This document shows positions 10,171 to 20,784 of a DNA stretch of 64,000 nucleotides, in pieces. Below the pieces are notes generated by a model. That model saw only the letters and a list, made by a program, of their open reading frames with translations, searched no databases and had not been told where the DNA came from. Source of the stretch: Branchiostoma floridae (taxonomy: Eukaryota; Chordata; Leptocardii; Amphioxiformes; Branchiostomatidae); assembly GCF_000003815.2 (NCBI RefSeq), contig NC_049995.1, positions 5,361,771 through 5,425,770 of the forward strand, read 5' to 3'. Within the stretch, counting starts at the first letter, position 1. Each line of letters starts with the position of its first letter. The translations under genes and the position numbers were made by a program.

Positions 10171-11367
10171 CGCTAATTTAAAATGAAGCCGTGGAACTAT
10201 TTTGCGAAGTTGTCAATTAGTGTACGAACTACTAGTAGTTAACTGTGCAATGTTGATGAGCTCTGAAATGCTCGCTGTTGAAGGATTGCACGCACTGTCG
10301 AAAGGTCTTTATAATTATTAGAACGAGTTCGACTTGTTCTGCAGCTGATGAATATGTAAAAGTCAGTACCTGCAGTGACACATGTAATCATATGCCTGTT
10401 ATTTGGGTGGAGAGAGGATTAAATAATATAATTTATGTAAATGAGGACCTTATCTGCATACTAAATGGCAAACACAAATAATGGATTAGCTGTACATGTG
10501 GAATCATTTATGGAATGTATGGGGTCGTGGAACTCTGTGTTCTGTGGTTAAATTTGTAACATCGGCAATGCAAACGTGTGATTTAGCAGCATTTTTATGT
10601 TTTTGTTGTATATTATTTTTTTTCGCCGTCTCCAGAGGATGTCATTCATAAAATAATGTCAGAATGTGGCCTAAGTTGTGACTATTCATATAAAATGAAT
10701 GCATCTTTGTCAATAAAATGGTTCATTGTATTTACTATGATTATTTTCACCATGGCACTAAGGGAATCCTATGGACAAATATATGACTCCTAAGACTCAT
10801 ATAGATAACTCAGTAAGTTATAGGACCTACCAAAATACAATCCAATCTCTAAAATAATAATTGGATAAAAACGGAGATTTCATTGTATTGATTATTGTTT
10901 ACCAGGATGTCTAACCTTCATAAATCTAAGTATAGAACCTATTAACGTACCATTTAGCTAACACTGCTGCCAACTTGGGTCTTCTTGTGTTGATATATGT
11001 TTGAAGAAGAGCGAGAAAAGGGAAACCGTCACTACACCGACTCCTTGTACGTGACGATTGCTTGATCTTTCGCTCCTAATGAAAGTTCGCAAGTGGAAAA
11101 GAAAATGGGCAGGAAGACATTACAGGATGAAGAAATGGGTTAAGGAGGACAATATCTCGCAAAATATTACTTCTCATTCTATACTTACAAAACGCTGTGG
11201 CTAGTTAAGGGCACCGCCCTTGCTTTCCTTATTTTCTCACAACACTTTATGTTTATGAAAAATGCTACAGGTGGGACTTTACCCCTTGGTTAGAAAGTGG
11301 CTGTCGCGTCACAACATTAGACAGAAAAACATCTAGTATAAAATGTAACAATTCAACTTCGGTGTTA
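10171..11367. other. Noncoding stretch, no gene seen
   Basis: AT-rich sequence upstream of the LRR gene. No convincing exon or element ends were found. Confidence 0.5.
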
Positions 11368-11752
11368 GCCTGGTTACCAAACCCCAGCCCGATCTCAAGT
11401 ATCTATCGTGCATGGGTCTGGCTGGATGGGATAGGAACTCTTCTCAATTTTGCCCCTTATAGTGGGCAAAAAACTCCACCAATAGAACAGCACAGGATCA
11501 GCAGGAGGTAAAGACCCCCAACTGTACTTTTTGAATCCATAACAGTGACCACTAAGTACCTGATTCGCTACTGTGATAGCCTGCTGACCAACTGTGGTGT
11601 GTTGTAGCTGGCTACCTGTGGTGAGAGTGGTCATCAATCCTAAGTTCTCCTCCCTCTGATCAAGGGCCTTCGAGAACCTTTCTACAGCCATCCTGCCAGA
11701 CCCCAACACGAAAGATATATTTTGAGGTTGGGGTATGGTACCCAGGCTACTG
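11368..11752. mobile_element. TIR element beginning GCCTGGTTACC
   Basis: TAGCCTGGTTACCAAACCCC at the left pairs with GGGGTATGGTACCCAGGCTA at the right (to about 11749). The 8-bp direct repeat CGGTGTTA flanks it (11360-11367 and 11753-11760). The internal 104-codon minus-strand frame has no recognisable domain. An 8-9-bp duplication would fit Mutator or hAT; the superfamily is not settled. Confidence 0.65.
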
Positions 11753-11936
11753 CGGTGTTAGAATGGTTGGATGGCTGATGAAGCCAGCTAGCCAGGCCCT
11801 CAGACAGGTGAAGTCAGATATAAAGCCACTGTCACTGTTCTTGTATTCCGTGTAATTTTTATAAGTTTTTTTTTCTAAATTCAAGCCTGTCACCAAATTC
11901 AGTAACATTGGGATATCCAGATATCCGGTACCGTAG

Positions 11937-12219
11937 TAACCTGGAATCCAGTCTACCGTGGATTGGCCAGGCTACCTTCGGGACAGGAGGGTCTTTCCAC
12001 TGCCGGGGTAATCTTTCACACCCGGTAGGAGTTTTGCACGGTGGGTGTTAATTTTTGCCATGCTGGCCGGCTAATTATCCCACTGGGCAAAAGTCTAACC
12101 GCGTGAAAATCCTACCGGGTGTGAATGGTTACCCCGGCGGCTGGAAGCTTCACTGGCCCCGTACAAAGCCTGCACTAACTACGGTAGGCCGAGCCAGTAG
12201 TAGACTGGGTTCCAGGTAA
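11937..12219. mobile_element. Mutator-like MITE with 9-bp target duplication
   Basis: The 283-bp element has ends TAACCTGGAATCCAGTCTAC and GTAGACTGGGTTCCAGGTAA, flanked by the perfect 9-bp direct repeat GTACCGTAG (11928-11936 and 12220-12228). A 9-bp duplication is typical of the Mutator superfamily. The interior has a second palindrome: GGGGTAA-C-TTCACACCCGGTAGGA near 12005 pairs with TCCTACCGGGTGTGAATGGTTACCCC near 12112. Confidence 0.75.
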
Positions 12220-12228
12220 GTACCGTAG

Positions 12229-13020
12229 ACGACAATGACATCTAGAGTAAGACATTAAGTTGTCGTCTCCATGACGTCTTACAACTTTTTTGGCTTTCTA
12301 AATGACCAATGCAAGAACGGAATGTTTGCTGTCATTTGTGACCTAACTCGCCGAACAAAATGCCTTACTCTTACAGTTATTACATGCACGTCTGTAACAT
12401 GAATTACCGTTGTTGGATTTTTTCTTTTCTATTTGATGTCATGGTTGTAAGAAAAGTCCCCAGTTTCTAAATTTAGGTCATAACATCCTCTTACCCGTGG
12501 TCCCTGCCAAGAATCATATATTGGGGAAACTGAGCGCTCGCTCAAGACTAGGTTCTTGGAGCACAGGAGGAAGAGTTCGGTCTCGTCGGTGGTGTCGCAG
12601 CACATCAATATTGAGTCACCGGAACATTTCATCACCTTGGACAAAGTACAAATATTGGACATCCTCTTACTACTTAGAGGGGTAACAAAAATGAAACACC
12701 ATACCCTCGGATAGCCAAAGAAAGCCCGATGGTTCCGGTAGCACTGTCAGCAGTGAGCATTTGGTCATATTGGGCAGAGCTTAGGGTGGCGTCATCATGG
12801 CTTTATTCATCAGGTACCACACGCACATCATCTCTAGCTCTCCATACCCAGACTGACCTGATTGTCTGCCATGGAGCAATTACAGTTTCTCAAAGATTGC
12901 TATTTTGTTTTGTATCTGTAGGTAGGTTTATTTCGATCTTAAAACGCCATTGAATGGTACATTAAAAGCACTACCTACTGTAACAGTTTTTACTGACATA
13001 ATGTGTTCACGAAAGCAATG
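12229..13020. other. Noncoding stretch with one dispersed repeat copy
   Basis: 12770-12980 is the partner of the repeat at 7655-7856. No gene is visible elsewhere in the stretch. Confidence 0.5.
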
Positions 13021-13480
13021 TTATGGGATTCGGTGGCGATTTCGGTTTTTGTGACGATTTTAATTATTGGTGGCGATTGAAGTTTTTCACGATTTTTTTC
13101 TTCTAATTTTGGCGGCGATTTTCAATTTTGCTGGCGATTTCAATTTCGGTAGCGATTTCAATTTTGATGGCAATTTCAATTTGGCGTCGATTTTAATTTG
13201 GGGCACGAGTTCCAATTTTAGTGAAGGTACAATACATGTACAAAGCTTTGCGTGTGATGTAAGGAAGAAATGTGTAGATTTTGTCAAATGTTGTGACGAT
13301 TTTAATTATTGGTAGCGATTGTTTTTTCACGATTTTTAAAACATTTTGGTTGTGATTTTCAATTTGGCTTGTGATTTCAATTTTGCTGGCGATTTTAATT
13401 TCGGTAGCGATTTCAATTTTGATGGCAATTTCAATTTGGCGGCAATTTCAATTTGGAGCACAATTTCCAATTTTGACGTT
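13021..13480. repeat. Minisatellite (about 18-bp GGCGATTTCAATTTTG units), duplicated
   Basis: Units of about 18 bp such as GGCGATTTCAATTTTG are tandemly repeated in two blocks, about 13021-13225 and 13290-13480. The blocks are copies of each other, both starting GTGACGATTTTAATTATTGG (13051 and 13293), so a segment of about 242 bp was duplicated. The minus-strand frame reading LKS-PAK repeats is an artefact. Confidence 0.8.
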
Positions 13481-13493
13481 GTCACAGCGTTCT

Positions 13494-13605
13494 CGTCCCC
13501 CCGTGATCTCGCCCCCCCCCCGAGCGGCGAGAACACTAGCGTTTTCGCCCCCCTTTAGCGTTGTCGCCCCCCCTCTCATACCCGCCAGTGTTTTCGTCCC
13601 CCTTA
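13494..13605 (-). repeat. C-rich repeat tract with G-quadruplex potential on the minus strand
   Basis: Five C runs of 5 to 11 bases lie within about 110 bp, alternating with GTTTTCG or GTTCTCG spacers. On the minus strand these are G runs spaced closely enough for an intramolecular quadruplex. No function is known. Confidence 0.6.
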
Positions 13606-14266
13606 AGAACACTGCTTCTCGGAGGGTTCTCAAGAGCAACTGGTTACTACATAAATCAACTATAAATCAACACCATCTATGGTACGGAATACGTCAGCTA
13701 TATGTTTTCAATTTGTCACAGTATTTTCTATCTTATGCAGGAAACATTTCCAAAGCAGTAACAAAAACACAAGTGAATAATAGTTTCTCATTATAAACAC
13801 TATCTACGCGCAAGTTCATATACCTATTGCGAAATGCTACAAAACACTGGTAAAGTTCCAGAAACACGGGTAAAACACCAGTTCCTAAATACTAGAAAAA
13901 CAGTCATATTGGAGGTGAAGATACCCATAGGCTAGGTGCTATATGCGATATTCTAATGAATACCTTATCTACATAACTAATAAAGACATTTTATACTTCT
14001 TTTGTGGTCAATTCATGGTAGAGGCTTCATATTGGAGATATATAGGTTGCTTGAGGACAGGTGAATACAATGAAATACATCTTATGTCGAGACCCAATGT
14101 TAGGACATTTGCATAAATCAAAAGAACTTAGAGGTGTTGGCTATCAAGTTGCTAGTAGTTGTACAGTAGCCAAACAGTAGAAGGGCTGTGCATAAAGCTT
14201 GATTTAATTAGGCAAGTATCATTATTAATAGACCTGTACCTGAATTCCTCATCCAAAGACACTTTT
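13606..14266. other. Noncoding stretch, 3' flank of zinc-finger gene 1
   Basis: No gene is seen. TTTAAT at about 14193-14198 is ATTAAA on the minus strand and could be the poly(A) signal of the adjacent zinc-finger gene. Confidence 0.4.
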
Positions 14267-15073
14267 CTACCTGTTATGTTTTTTCATATGCCTGTACAAG
14301 TTAGCTGTAGTATCAGTCCTATAACAACATTCCCCACATAAGTAGGGCTTTTCTCCGGTGTGTTTGTTCATGTGCTGTTTCAGGCAGTACTTTCGCGTTG
14401 ATGAATACTCGCACTTGTCACACTTGTAGGGTTTCACGCTCGAGTGTGTTCTCTTGTGTGCGGACAGGTTCGCCCTAACAGCTGTCATGTACCCACACTC
14501 CACGCATATGTAGGGTTTCTCCCCAGTGTGGTTGATCATGACGTGTTGAAGGAGATCACCTTTCCGTGCAGCAGAAAACTCGCACTGGTTACATCTGTAC
14601 GGTTTCTCGCCCGTATGTTTTCTCATGTGTACAGATAGTGCAGACCTTACGGCGGTCCTGTATCCGCACTCCCCACACATGTGAGGTCTCTCACTGGTGT
14701 GTTTTATCATAATGTGTTGGTCCAAGTCGCCCTTTTGTGCAGCGGAGTAGTCACACTGGTCACACTTGTAGGGTTTCTCACCGGTGTGTTTTCTCATGTG
14801 ACGTGAAAGGTGGGACTTGTAAGGTGCCACGTAGCCACACTCCTTACAAGCATATTTCCCCACAAACCTGGTCCTCTTCTCCTTACAGTGTAGAGGAGAT
14901 GAGACTCTTTCCTCAGGTTTGATTGACATTTCTGTCCAAGACACGTCATCATCCTGTTGCCTTTTCATGTCAGCCGTCTGGTTGTCTACTAGTACGTATC
15001 TTGTCTCCTTCTCAGGATGACAAGTAGGCACATGCAGGTTCTCAATGGGTGGTGCACATGTTGGCTCCTCCAT
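14267..15073 (-). CDS. C2H2 zinc-finger protein, seven fingers (268 aa)
   Basis: The frame ends in TAG. An N-terminal region of about 70 residues has no recognised effector domain (no KRAB, BTB or SCAN). Seven C2H2 fingers then run to the C-terminus, alternating CDQC-type and CGEC-type fingers with TGEKP-like linkers, all with intact Cys and His ligands. The fingers carry YxCDQCDYSAAQKGDL-type sequence typical of lineage-expanded invertebrate ZNF families. A nuclear, sequence-specific DNA-binding role is inferred from the family. The ATG is preceded (minus strand) by a possible acceptor ATTAG, so an upstream noncoding exon is likely. Its neighbour at 17705-20047 is a paralogue on the same strand. 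Confidence 0.85.
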   Translation of the reverse strand: MEEPTCAPPIENLHVPTCHPEKETRYVLVDNQTADMKRQQDDDVSWTEMSIKPEERVSSPLHCKEKRTRFVGKYACKECGYVAPYKSHLSRHMRKHTGEKPYKCDQCDYSAAQKGDLDQHIMIKHTSERPHMCGECGYRTAVRSALSVHMRKHTGEKPYRCNQCEFSAARKGDLLQHVMINHTGEKPYICVECGYMTAVRANLSAHKRTHSSVKPYKCDKCEYSSTRKYCLKQHMNKHTGEKPYLCGECCYRTDTTANLYRHMKKHNR

Positions 15074-16930
15074 GTTCTAATACCTTTCAGAGATATTGAA
15101 ATATAAATTATAAATCAAGAATGAGATTTTTTTTCTTTCATTATTCATTTCAATTAGGATATACTCTAGAAAAAATTACATAGAACAAATTAACATGTTC
15201 AGCCATGCAAAAGCATTAACTGGCAGTGCTTCTATATATATATATAAAGAAAAAACCTTTCTGTACACAATTGTCTCATAAACTGTTATTTTCCTGTGCC
15301 ATAATTTCAATTTTGTATCGTTTAGGAAATATGTGTGTTAAGTAGGATCACGGAAGACAGTGAGGCGAAATAGCTACAATGTAAATTCTCAAGCTAATAT
15401 TGTGGATCTTAAGAAACTCAATATTTTCTATCTAAAACAATAGCTAGTACATTTCTATCACTTGATCGATATACATTCCTCTTTTTTTCGACCTCCCCCT
15501 TTCGCCTCCTCCGCTAGTTGTCTCGCGTTCGGACATATAATGTGGCAAACGCATGACCCAATGAGCGAAAGTAACGAGTACAGAGCTTACCTATTGGTTA
15601 AAAATTAGCCTATTGATGTTTGAAAGGCGTCAAAAATCTCATTTCATTCTCCCAGCAAGCGAAATGGTGGATGACACCGGAAGTATGCAAGCTAAGGCCG
15701 AGTAAGGGTCAAAGTTGACAGACCTGATGACCCACGTCAAACCACACGTCACAGCAGAACGCTTTCATCAAGCACTCGTTTAGATCCGGATATAGATGAC
15801 AAAAGAACTTTCTCATAAAAAAATTATCTTGTATAGATGTTTCTCAGTATTCAACTCTTTTGAAGATTACCCGTTCTGTTTTGGGGGTTTCAGCGCACTC
15901 TACAGTAACGTTACACACTTACACTGTACACACTTTAATACAGAATAGTACAGACAGACGAAGACACAGTACTTAAGGTGATTTAAGAATATGACAACAT
16001 GTCAGCTATATTGAAATGATTAACACTTATCCTACTGGTTGAAAGTTGAACCGTAATTTCCAACACAAAAATTGGTCTGATCATGACCCAAATTTTGAGC
16101 AGTGCAACAACCTTGGTCTTATGATAAGGTTAGGTTTCTTGGACACAAATGCCCAAGTTAGAAGTTTCACATAGCATACAGTCCCACTGGAGAAATTTAT
16201 AATCTTTGACACAAAATAAGAATAAATTTATTTGCAAGAGGAAAATGATGATCCATCTACATCAGGGTTTACAATTATCCCTAAAAGAGATGGGGGCCAA
16301 GTAGACTTCCTGTAACTTATGTTCCACTGTTCATCGGGGCAATTGTTCTATCTGCATAAAGTGGTTGTGACCATTAACTATGAATTGATATGTACATGAA
16401 CATGAAATGCATCATAGCTAAAACAAAGACCAGAGAGTGAACAGATGATTCAAAGTCATGTTTATTTACAAATTACTTCAAGGCTACAAAATACAACAGG
16501 CTAGGAGTAGAATCAAAGGGCAGTCATTTATTGCTATGACAGTAAATGACTGGAATGCCCAACCCTGCCAAATGGTTGAAGCAAAAATGTGACTTATAAA
16601 AATAACACAAAAACAATGTTCCACAGACAATTGAAAAACACCACGTACAAAACGTGAACACTGACTGGGGCTCTACAGGCAGTACCCACCCAAATTATCA
16701 AAGACGGTATTCAGAAACTACATGTATGTGATGGTGTCCATTGTTGACATGTCAACAAGCATTGCTAAACTGTATTTGTGTGACATACACTCTGAAAGTT
16801 GAAACAGTAAATACATCTCAACATCTTAATGCTCACACTTGATGGTACACTTTTTTTACAAGTACTACTACATATGAAGGGATACAAACATTGTACACCA
16901 CCACCATCTACCATTACTACTACTACTACC
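15074..16930. other. Intergenic or 5' region between zinc-finger genes
   Basis: No coding exon is seen. A (TA)n run lies near 15233-15246. 15490-15720 is less AT-rich with CpGs and a CCAAT-like ACCCAATGAG, a plausible promoter area for the seven-finger gene. Confidence 0.35.
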
Positions 16931-16934
16931 ATTA

Positions 16935-17290
16935 CCCAGAAAAGTGCCACTGGTTTATTACCAATACTTTTAGTTGTACAGTCTTTCTTGCCCTTCTGTG
17001 CAGCAGAATAGTTTTAGTGATCAAAATTATGTCCTAGTCTGTAGTTTTCACATGAGCACATGTTATGAAAAACATATCAGCTATTCTATGTAAACACTAG
17101 CCAAATATTCAGAGTTCCTCCTGATTGTGTTTGATCACGAGTTTCTTCATATTACCTCTCTGAGTGGCCAGTCACAATGGTCATATTTATATGGTTTTTC
17201 ACCGGTGTGTTTCTTCATATGTCTGGTTAGGTAAGGCCTTTTGGCTGTTTTGTATCCATACTCCCAACACGCACATAGCTTCTCAATCTG
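16935..17290 (-). pseudogene. Decayed C2H2 zinc-finger fragments
   Basis: The minus strand at about 17125-17275 reads as a finger (YGYKTAKRPYLTRHMKKHTGEKPY with flanking residues; the motif is split by a stop downstream). Cys-to-Tyr changes hit the second Cys of one finger and the first Cys of the next. A shift of one frame then restores QRGNMKKLVIKH. Near 16985-17020 another scrap reads YSAAQKG. These are remnants of a zinc-finger array related to both neighbours, either an old 3' extension or a third gene. Confidence 0.7.
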
Positions 17291-17704
17291 TTCCTCATAG
17301 GGGTGGGTACCGGTACAAAAAATTCAGGTCCAGGTACGGTCCAGGTCTGGACCTGAACATGGACCTTATTATTTATGAATGGGCGATGCTCAAAACAATG
17401 GCTTATTTCACTAAAAATTAATCTGTTTGGTGGAGTATTATATCTTCACCTAAACAACGCTAACTGCCTCTGTCAAGTTGAACTGTAGAAACTCGGTAAA
17501 CATGATTACAATGTATTAACTCTCCTCTACTTCGCTCTTCGCATTATATCGTTGGACCAATAAGCCTCAAAACACCTGTTGCCGTAGTGCCGGTATAATA
17601 AGTACGTTTTAATAAGTGAATTTTTTTCAGTTCCCGTTTATCTGGACCGGTCCAACAAGAAAAACAGGTTTCTACCGTTACACCTAGTCTCTCATGTTTT
17701 ACTA
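17291..17704. other. Noncoding stretch containing a GGTCCAGG-rich repeat piece
   Basis: 17305-17360 (GGGTGGGTACCGGTACAAAA, then repeated GGTCCAGGT and GGACCTGAAC) resembles 55950-56045 in inverted orientation. It is probably a transposon fragment. Confidence 0.4.
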
Positions 17705-20047
17705 TCATGTGTCTTGTTCTCCGGCTGGATCTACAGACTCAGGCATGTTGTTTGCACATCTACTACTGTGTTGGGTTCTGACATGCTTCTTTAGAGCGCA
17801 TAGATGTGCAGACGAGAATTCACACTGCTCACAGATATATGCTTCCTCCCGAGTGTATGATTTCATATGTCTGTCTAAGCTGTATTTTATGGATGTAGAA
17901 TAGTCACAATGGTCACATTTGTATTGTTTTCCAGCTGGATTTACACATGTACTAGTGTGTTTGGTTCTAACATGCTTCTTCAGAGCGCCTCGATGTGCAG
18001 ATGAGAATTCACATTGGTCACACTTGTAAGGTTTTTCACCACTGTGTATCCTCATGTGTTTGTTTAGGTAAGGCTTTATAGCTGTACGGTAGTTACAGAG
18101 TTCACACACATAGGGTTTGTCATACCCTTCCGTGTGTTTGGTTATGACGTGTCTTTCCATATCAAACTTCCGTGGAGTGGAATAGTCACATTGGTCACAT
18201 TTGTGGTTGTGGGCTTTCTCTGCTCCAGCATGGACTTTCTTATGTACAACTAAGTCAGACTTTATAGCTGTCCTGTATCCGCATTCTTCGCATAGGTAGG
18301 GTTTCTCATTGGTATGTCTTCTTGTGATGTGTTTGTCTAGATGGACTTTCTGTGCAGCAGAGTAGTCACACTGGTCGCATTTGTAAGGTTTTTCACCTGT
18401 ATGAATTTTCATGTGATTGGTTTGTTGAGATTTTGTAGCCGTTCTGTGTCCGCATTCCGAGCAAACGTACGGTTTCTCGCCCATGTGTGTAGCAAAGATG
18501 TGCTTCTGTACATCGTACTTCGAGACAGAGGAATAGTCGCACTGGGTACATTTGTGGGGTTTCTCATCGGTGTGTCTTCTCATGTGTGACCTCAGGTCAT
18601 TCTTAACAGCCGTCTTGTAACCGCACTCCTCGCAAACGTGCCGCTTCTCGCCACCGTGTCTCAACTTGTGCTCGTTTAAGGTGTTTGAGTTCGCTGCACT
18701 GTAGTCGCACTGGTCACATTTGTAAGGTTTCTCACCGGTGTGCGTTCTCTGATGCATCATGAGTCGGCTCTTCTCCAACGTTCTGTACCCACAGTGCTCA
18801 CACATATAGGGTCTCTCACCGGTGTGCCTTTTCTGGTGCCTCATTAGCTGATTCTTCTCTGTTGTTCTGTACCCACACTGCTCACATATGTAGGCTTTCT
18901 CACTATTGTGTGTTTTCATATGTCTGTCAAGGCTGTATTTTAAGAGTGTAGAATAGTCACACTGGTCACATTTGTATTGTTCTACAGCTGTATTCAAAGA
19001 TTCGGTGTGTTTGGTTATGACATGCTTCGTTAGACCGCCTTTATATGTAGACGAGAATTCACACAGGTCACACTTGTAAGGTTTTTTACCGCTGTGTATC
19101 ATCATGTGTTTGTTTAGGTAAGGCTTTATAGCTGTATGGTAGTCACAAAACTCACAAACATAGGGTTTGTCATACTGTTCCATGTGCTTGGTTATGACGT
19201 GCCGTTTCAGATCGCACTTCCGTGCCGTAGAATAATCACATTGGTCACATTTGTGGGGTTCCTTGAGGGCTTTCTCTCTAGGGTGGGCTTTCTCTCTGGT
19301 AGTGTGCCTTCTCATGATATGTGCAGTTAAGTCAGATTTAACTGCTGTGCTGTACCCACACTGATCACATGTGTAGGGTTTCTCTCCAGAGTGTCTTCTT
19401 GCAACATGTTTGTCCAGATGGGCTTTCGATGCAGCACAATAGTCACACTGGTCACACTTGTAAGGTTTTTCACCCGTATGTACTTTCATGTGTGCGGTTA
19501 GTTGAGTTTTTGTGGCCATTTTGTGTCCGCATTCTGAGCAAACGTAAGGTTTCTCACCTTTATGTTTAGACTTGACGTGCTTGCCTACATCAGACTTCTG
19601 TACAGCACAATAATCACATAGGTCACATTTGTAAGGTTTCTCGCCGGTGTGTCGTCTTATATGTGACAACAGGTCACTCTTAACAGCCGTCTTATAACCG
19701 CACTCCTCGCAGACAAGGGACTTCTTCCCACCGTGTCTCAACTTGTGTTCCTTTAAGGTTGCTGACGTCGCAGCAGCGTACTCACACGTGTCACATTTGA
19801 AGGGTCTCTCGCCACTGTGTGTTTTCAAATGTTTCTTGAGCATATACTTCTTGGTTGTTCTGTATCCACAATGCTCACACATGTAAGGTTTATCTTCAGT
19901 GTGCGTTTTCACATGTTTGTCAAAGCCACTCTTTTTTGTTGTAGAATAAGTACACTGGTCACATTTGTAATGTTTTACAGTTGGATTTGTAGATTCATGT
20001 GAGTTTGACATACTTGCTATATGTGCCGTGCCTGCAAGCTTTTGCAT
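17705..20047 (-). CDS. C2H2 zinc-finger protein, 25 fingers (780 aa)
   Basis: A single frame almost entirely made of C2H2 fingers, with a short N-terminus and no KRAB, BTB or SCAN domain. I count 25 fingers. Fingers 3 to 12 match fingers 15 to 24 in order (for example the TLKEHKLRHGG and TLNEHKLRHGG pair, and the PYLNKHM pair), so a 12-finger block of about 1080 bp was duplicated in tandem. Finger 24 has lost its last histidine (HMKSYT in place of HMKTHN). The nominal ATG is at 20047. A second ATG at 20011 (MSNSHES) follows a possible acceptor GCTTGCAG on the minus strand and may be the real start after splicing. DNA binding is inferred from the family; the targets are unknown. Confidence 0.87.
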   Translation of the reverse strand: MQKLAGTAHIASMSNSHESTNPTVKHYKCDQCTYSTTKKSGFDKHVKTHTEDKPYMCEHCGYRTTKKYMLKKHLKTHSGERPFKCDTCEYAAATSATLKEHKLRHGGKKSLVCEECGYKTAVKSDLLSHIRRHTGEKPYKCDLCDYCAVQKSDVGKHVKSKHKGEKPYVCSECGHKMATKTQLTAHMKVHTGEKPYKCDQCDYCAASKAHLDKHVARRHSGEKPYTCDQCGYSTAVKSDLTAHIMRRHTTREKAHPREKALKEPHKCDQCDYSTARKCDLKRHVITKHMEQYDKPYVCEFCDYHTAIKPYLNKHMMIHSGKKPYKCDLCEFSSTYKGGLTKHVITKHTESLNTAVEQYKCDQCDYSTLLKYSLDRHMKTHNSEKAYICEQCGYRTTEKNQLMRHQKRHTGERPYMCEHCGYRTLEKSRLMMHQRTHTGEKPYKCDQCDYSAANSNTLNEHKLRHGGEKRHVCEECGYKTAVKNDLRSHMRRHTDEKPHKCTQCDYSSVSKYDVQKHIFATHMGEKPYVCSECGHRTATKSQQTNHMKIHTGEKPYKCDQCDYSAAQKVHLDKHITRRHTNEKPYLCEECGYRTAIKSDLVVHKKVHAGAEKAHNHKCDQCDYSTPRKFDMERHVITKHTEGYDKPYVCELCNYRTAIKPYLNKHMRIHSGEKPYKCDQCEFSSAHRGALKKHVRTKHTSTCVNPAGKQYKCDHCDYSTSIKYSLDRHMKSYTREEAYICEQCEFSSAHLCALKKHVRTQHSSRCANNMPESVDPAGEQDT

Positions 20048-20784
20048 GTGTACACGTAAAATATTGTTTTTATGAGTCCGATTGGATCAAATCTTACCGC
20101 AGTCTCAAATGGCTGTGACCAACTGTAGGTCTAAATGATTCTACCTAAAATATACTTAGGACACAAAACTCTGTTCTCTGTTAACGTCTTGACAGCTGGG
20201 ACCCTTAAGCTGTCATTTACACAGCTCTCAAATGCACAGCCTTCCTTTTCAAGTCTTCTTCTTTCTCTAAGCCTTTTCTCTTCAGCTGGGTCTACGGTAT
20301 GTTATGCCACTTGAACATAACTTGTATGGACCTGCACATGTAGCTATGTTTAGGCTTTCTTGGCAGAAGCAGAAGCTGAGAAGACTTTAAACACCGAAAT
20401 CATCCTTTCTTGTCCTCTTGTCTTGCGGTGTCTACTGTTGGGCACTCTGTACTGTCTGTCTTGATCCCAGGATGTCCAATACGGCTAATCTCTAATGGGG
20501 AATATAGAAGAAAACATTAAGATATACTACTATTACTAGTCTCCCATCAAATCATAAAAAGATTCCAGTAATCATTGGCATGAATTATATAATACGCGTG
20601 CTACAAACGAATGGCAGCGCAACTTACTAGTAGTAGTACTTGAAGGAAATTATGTTGTATATTGGATGGACAACGACGACGATTGATGATTCTGCTACTT
20701 ACAAGAAACAATTTCCTTCATGTTGCAGTCAGATTAAGCCATTTAAGGAATTACTTGAACAAGATTTCAAAGGCCAGAAATAAT
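20048..20784. other. Upstream region of the 25-finger gene
   Basis: No coding exon is seen. On the minus strand GACTGCG then GTAAGA at about 20087 is a possible splice donor for an upstream noncoding exon. Confidence 0.35.

Noticed and set aside
11395-11709. 104-codon minus-strand ORF as a gene
   Set aside because: It lies wholly inside a TIR element, has no domain and no splice support.
13067-13536. Lys/Leu-rich and Phe/Asn-rich repeat ORFs
   Set aside because: Translation of an 18-bp minisatellite; both strands are open.
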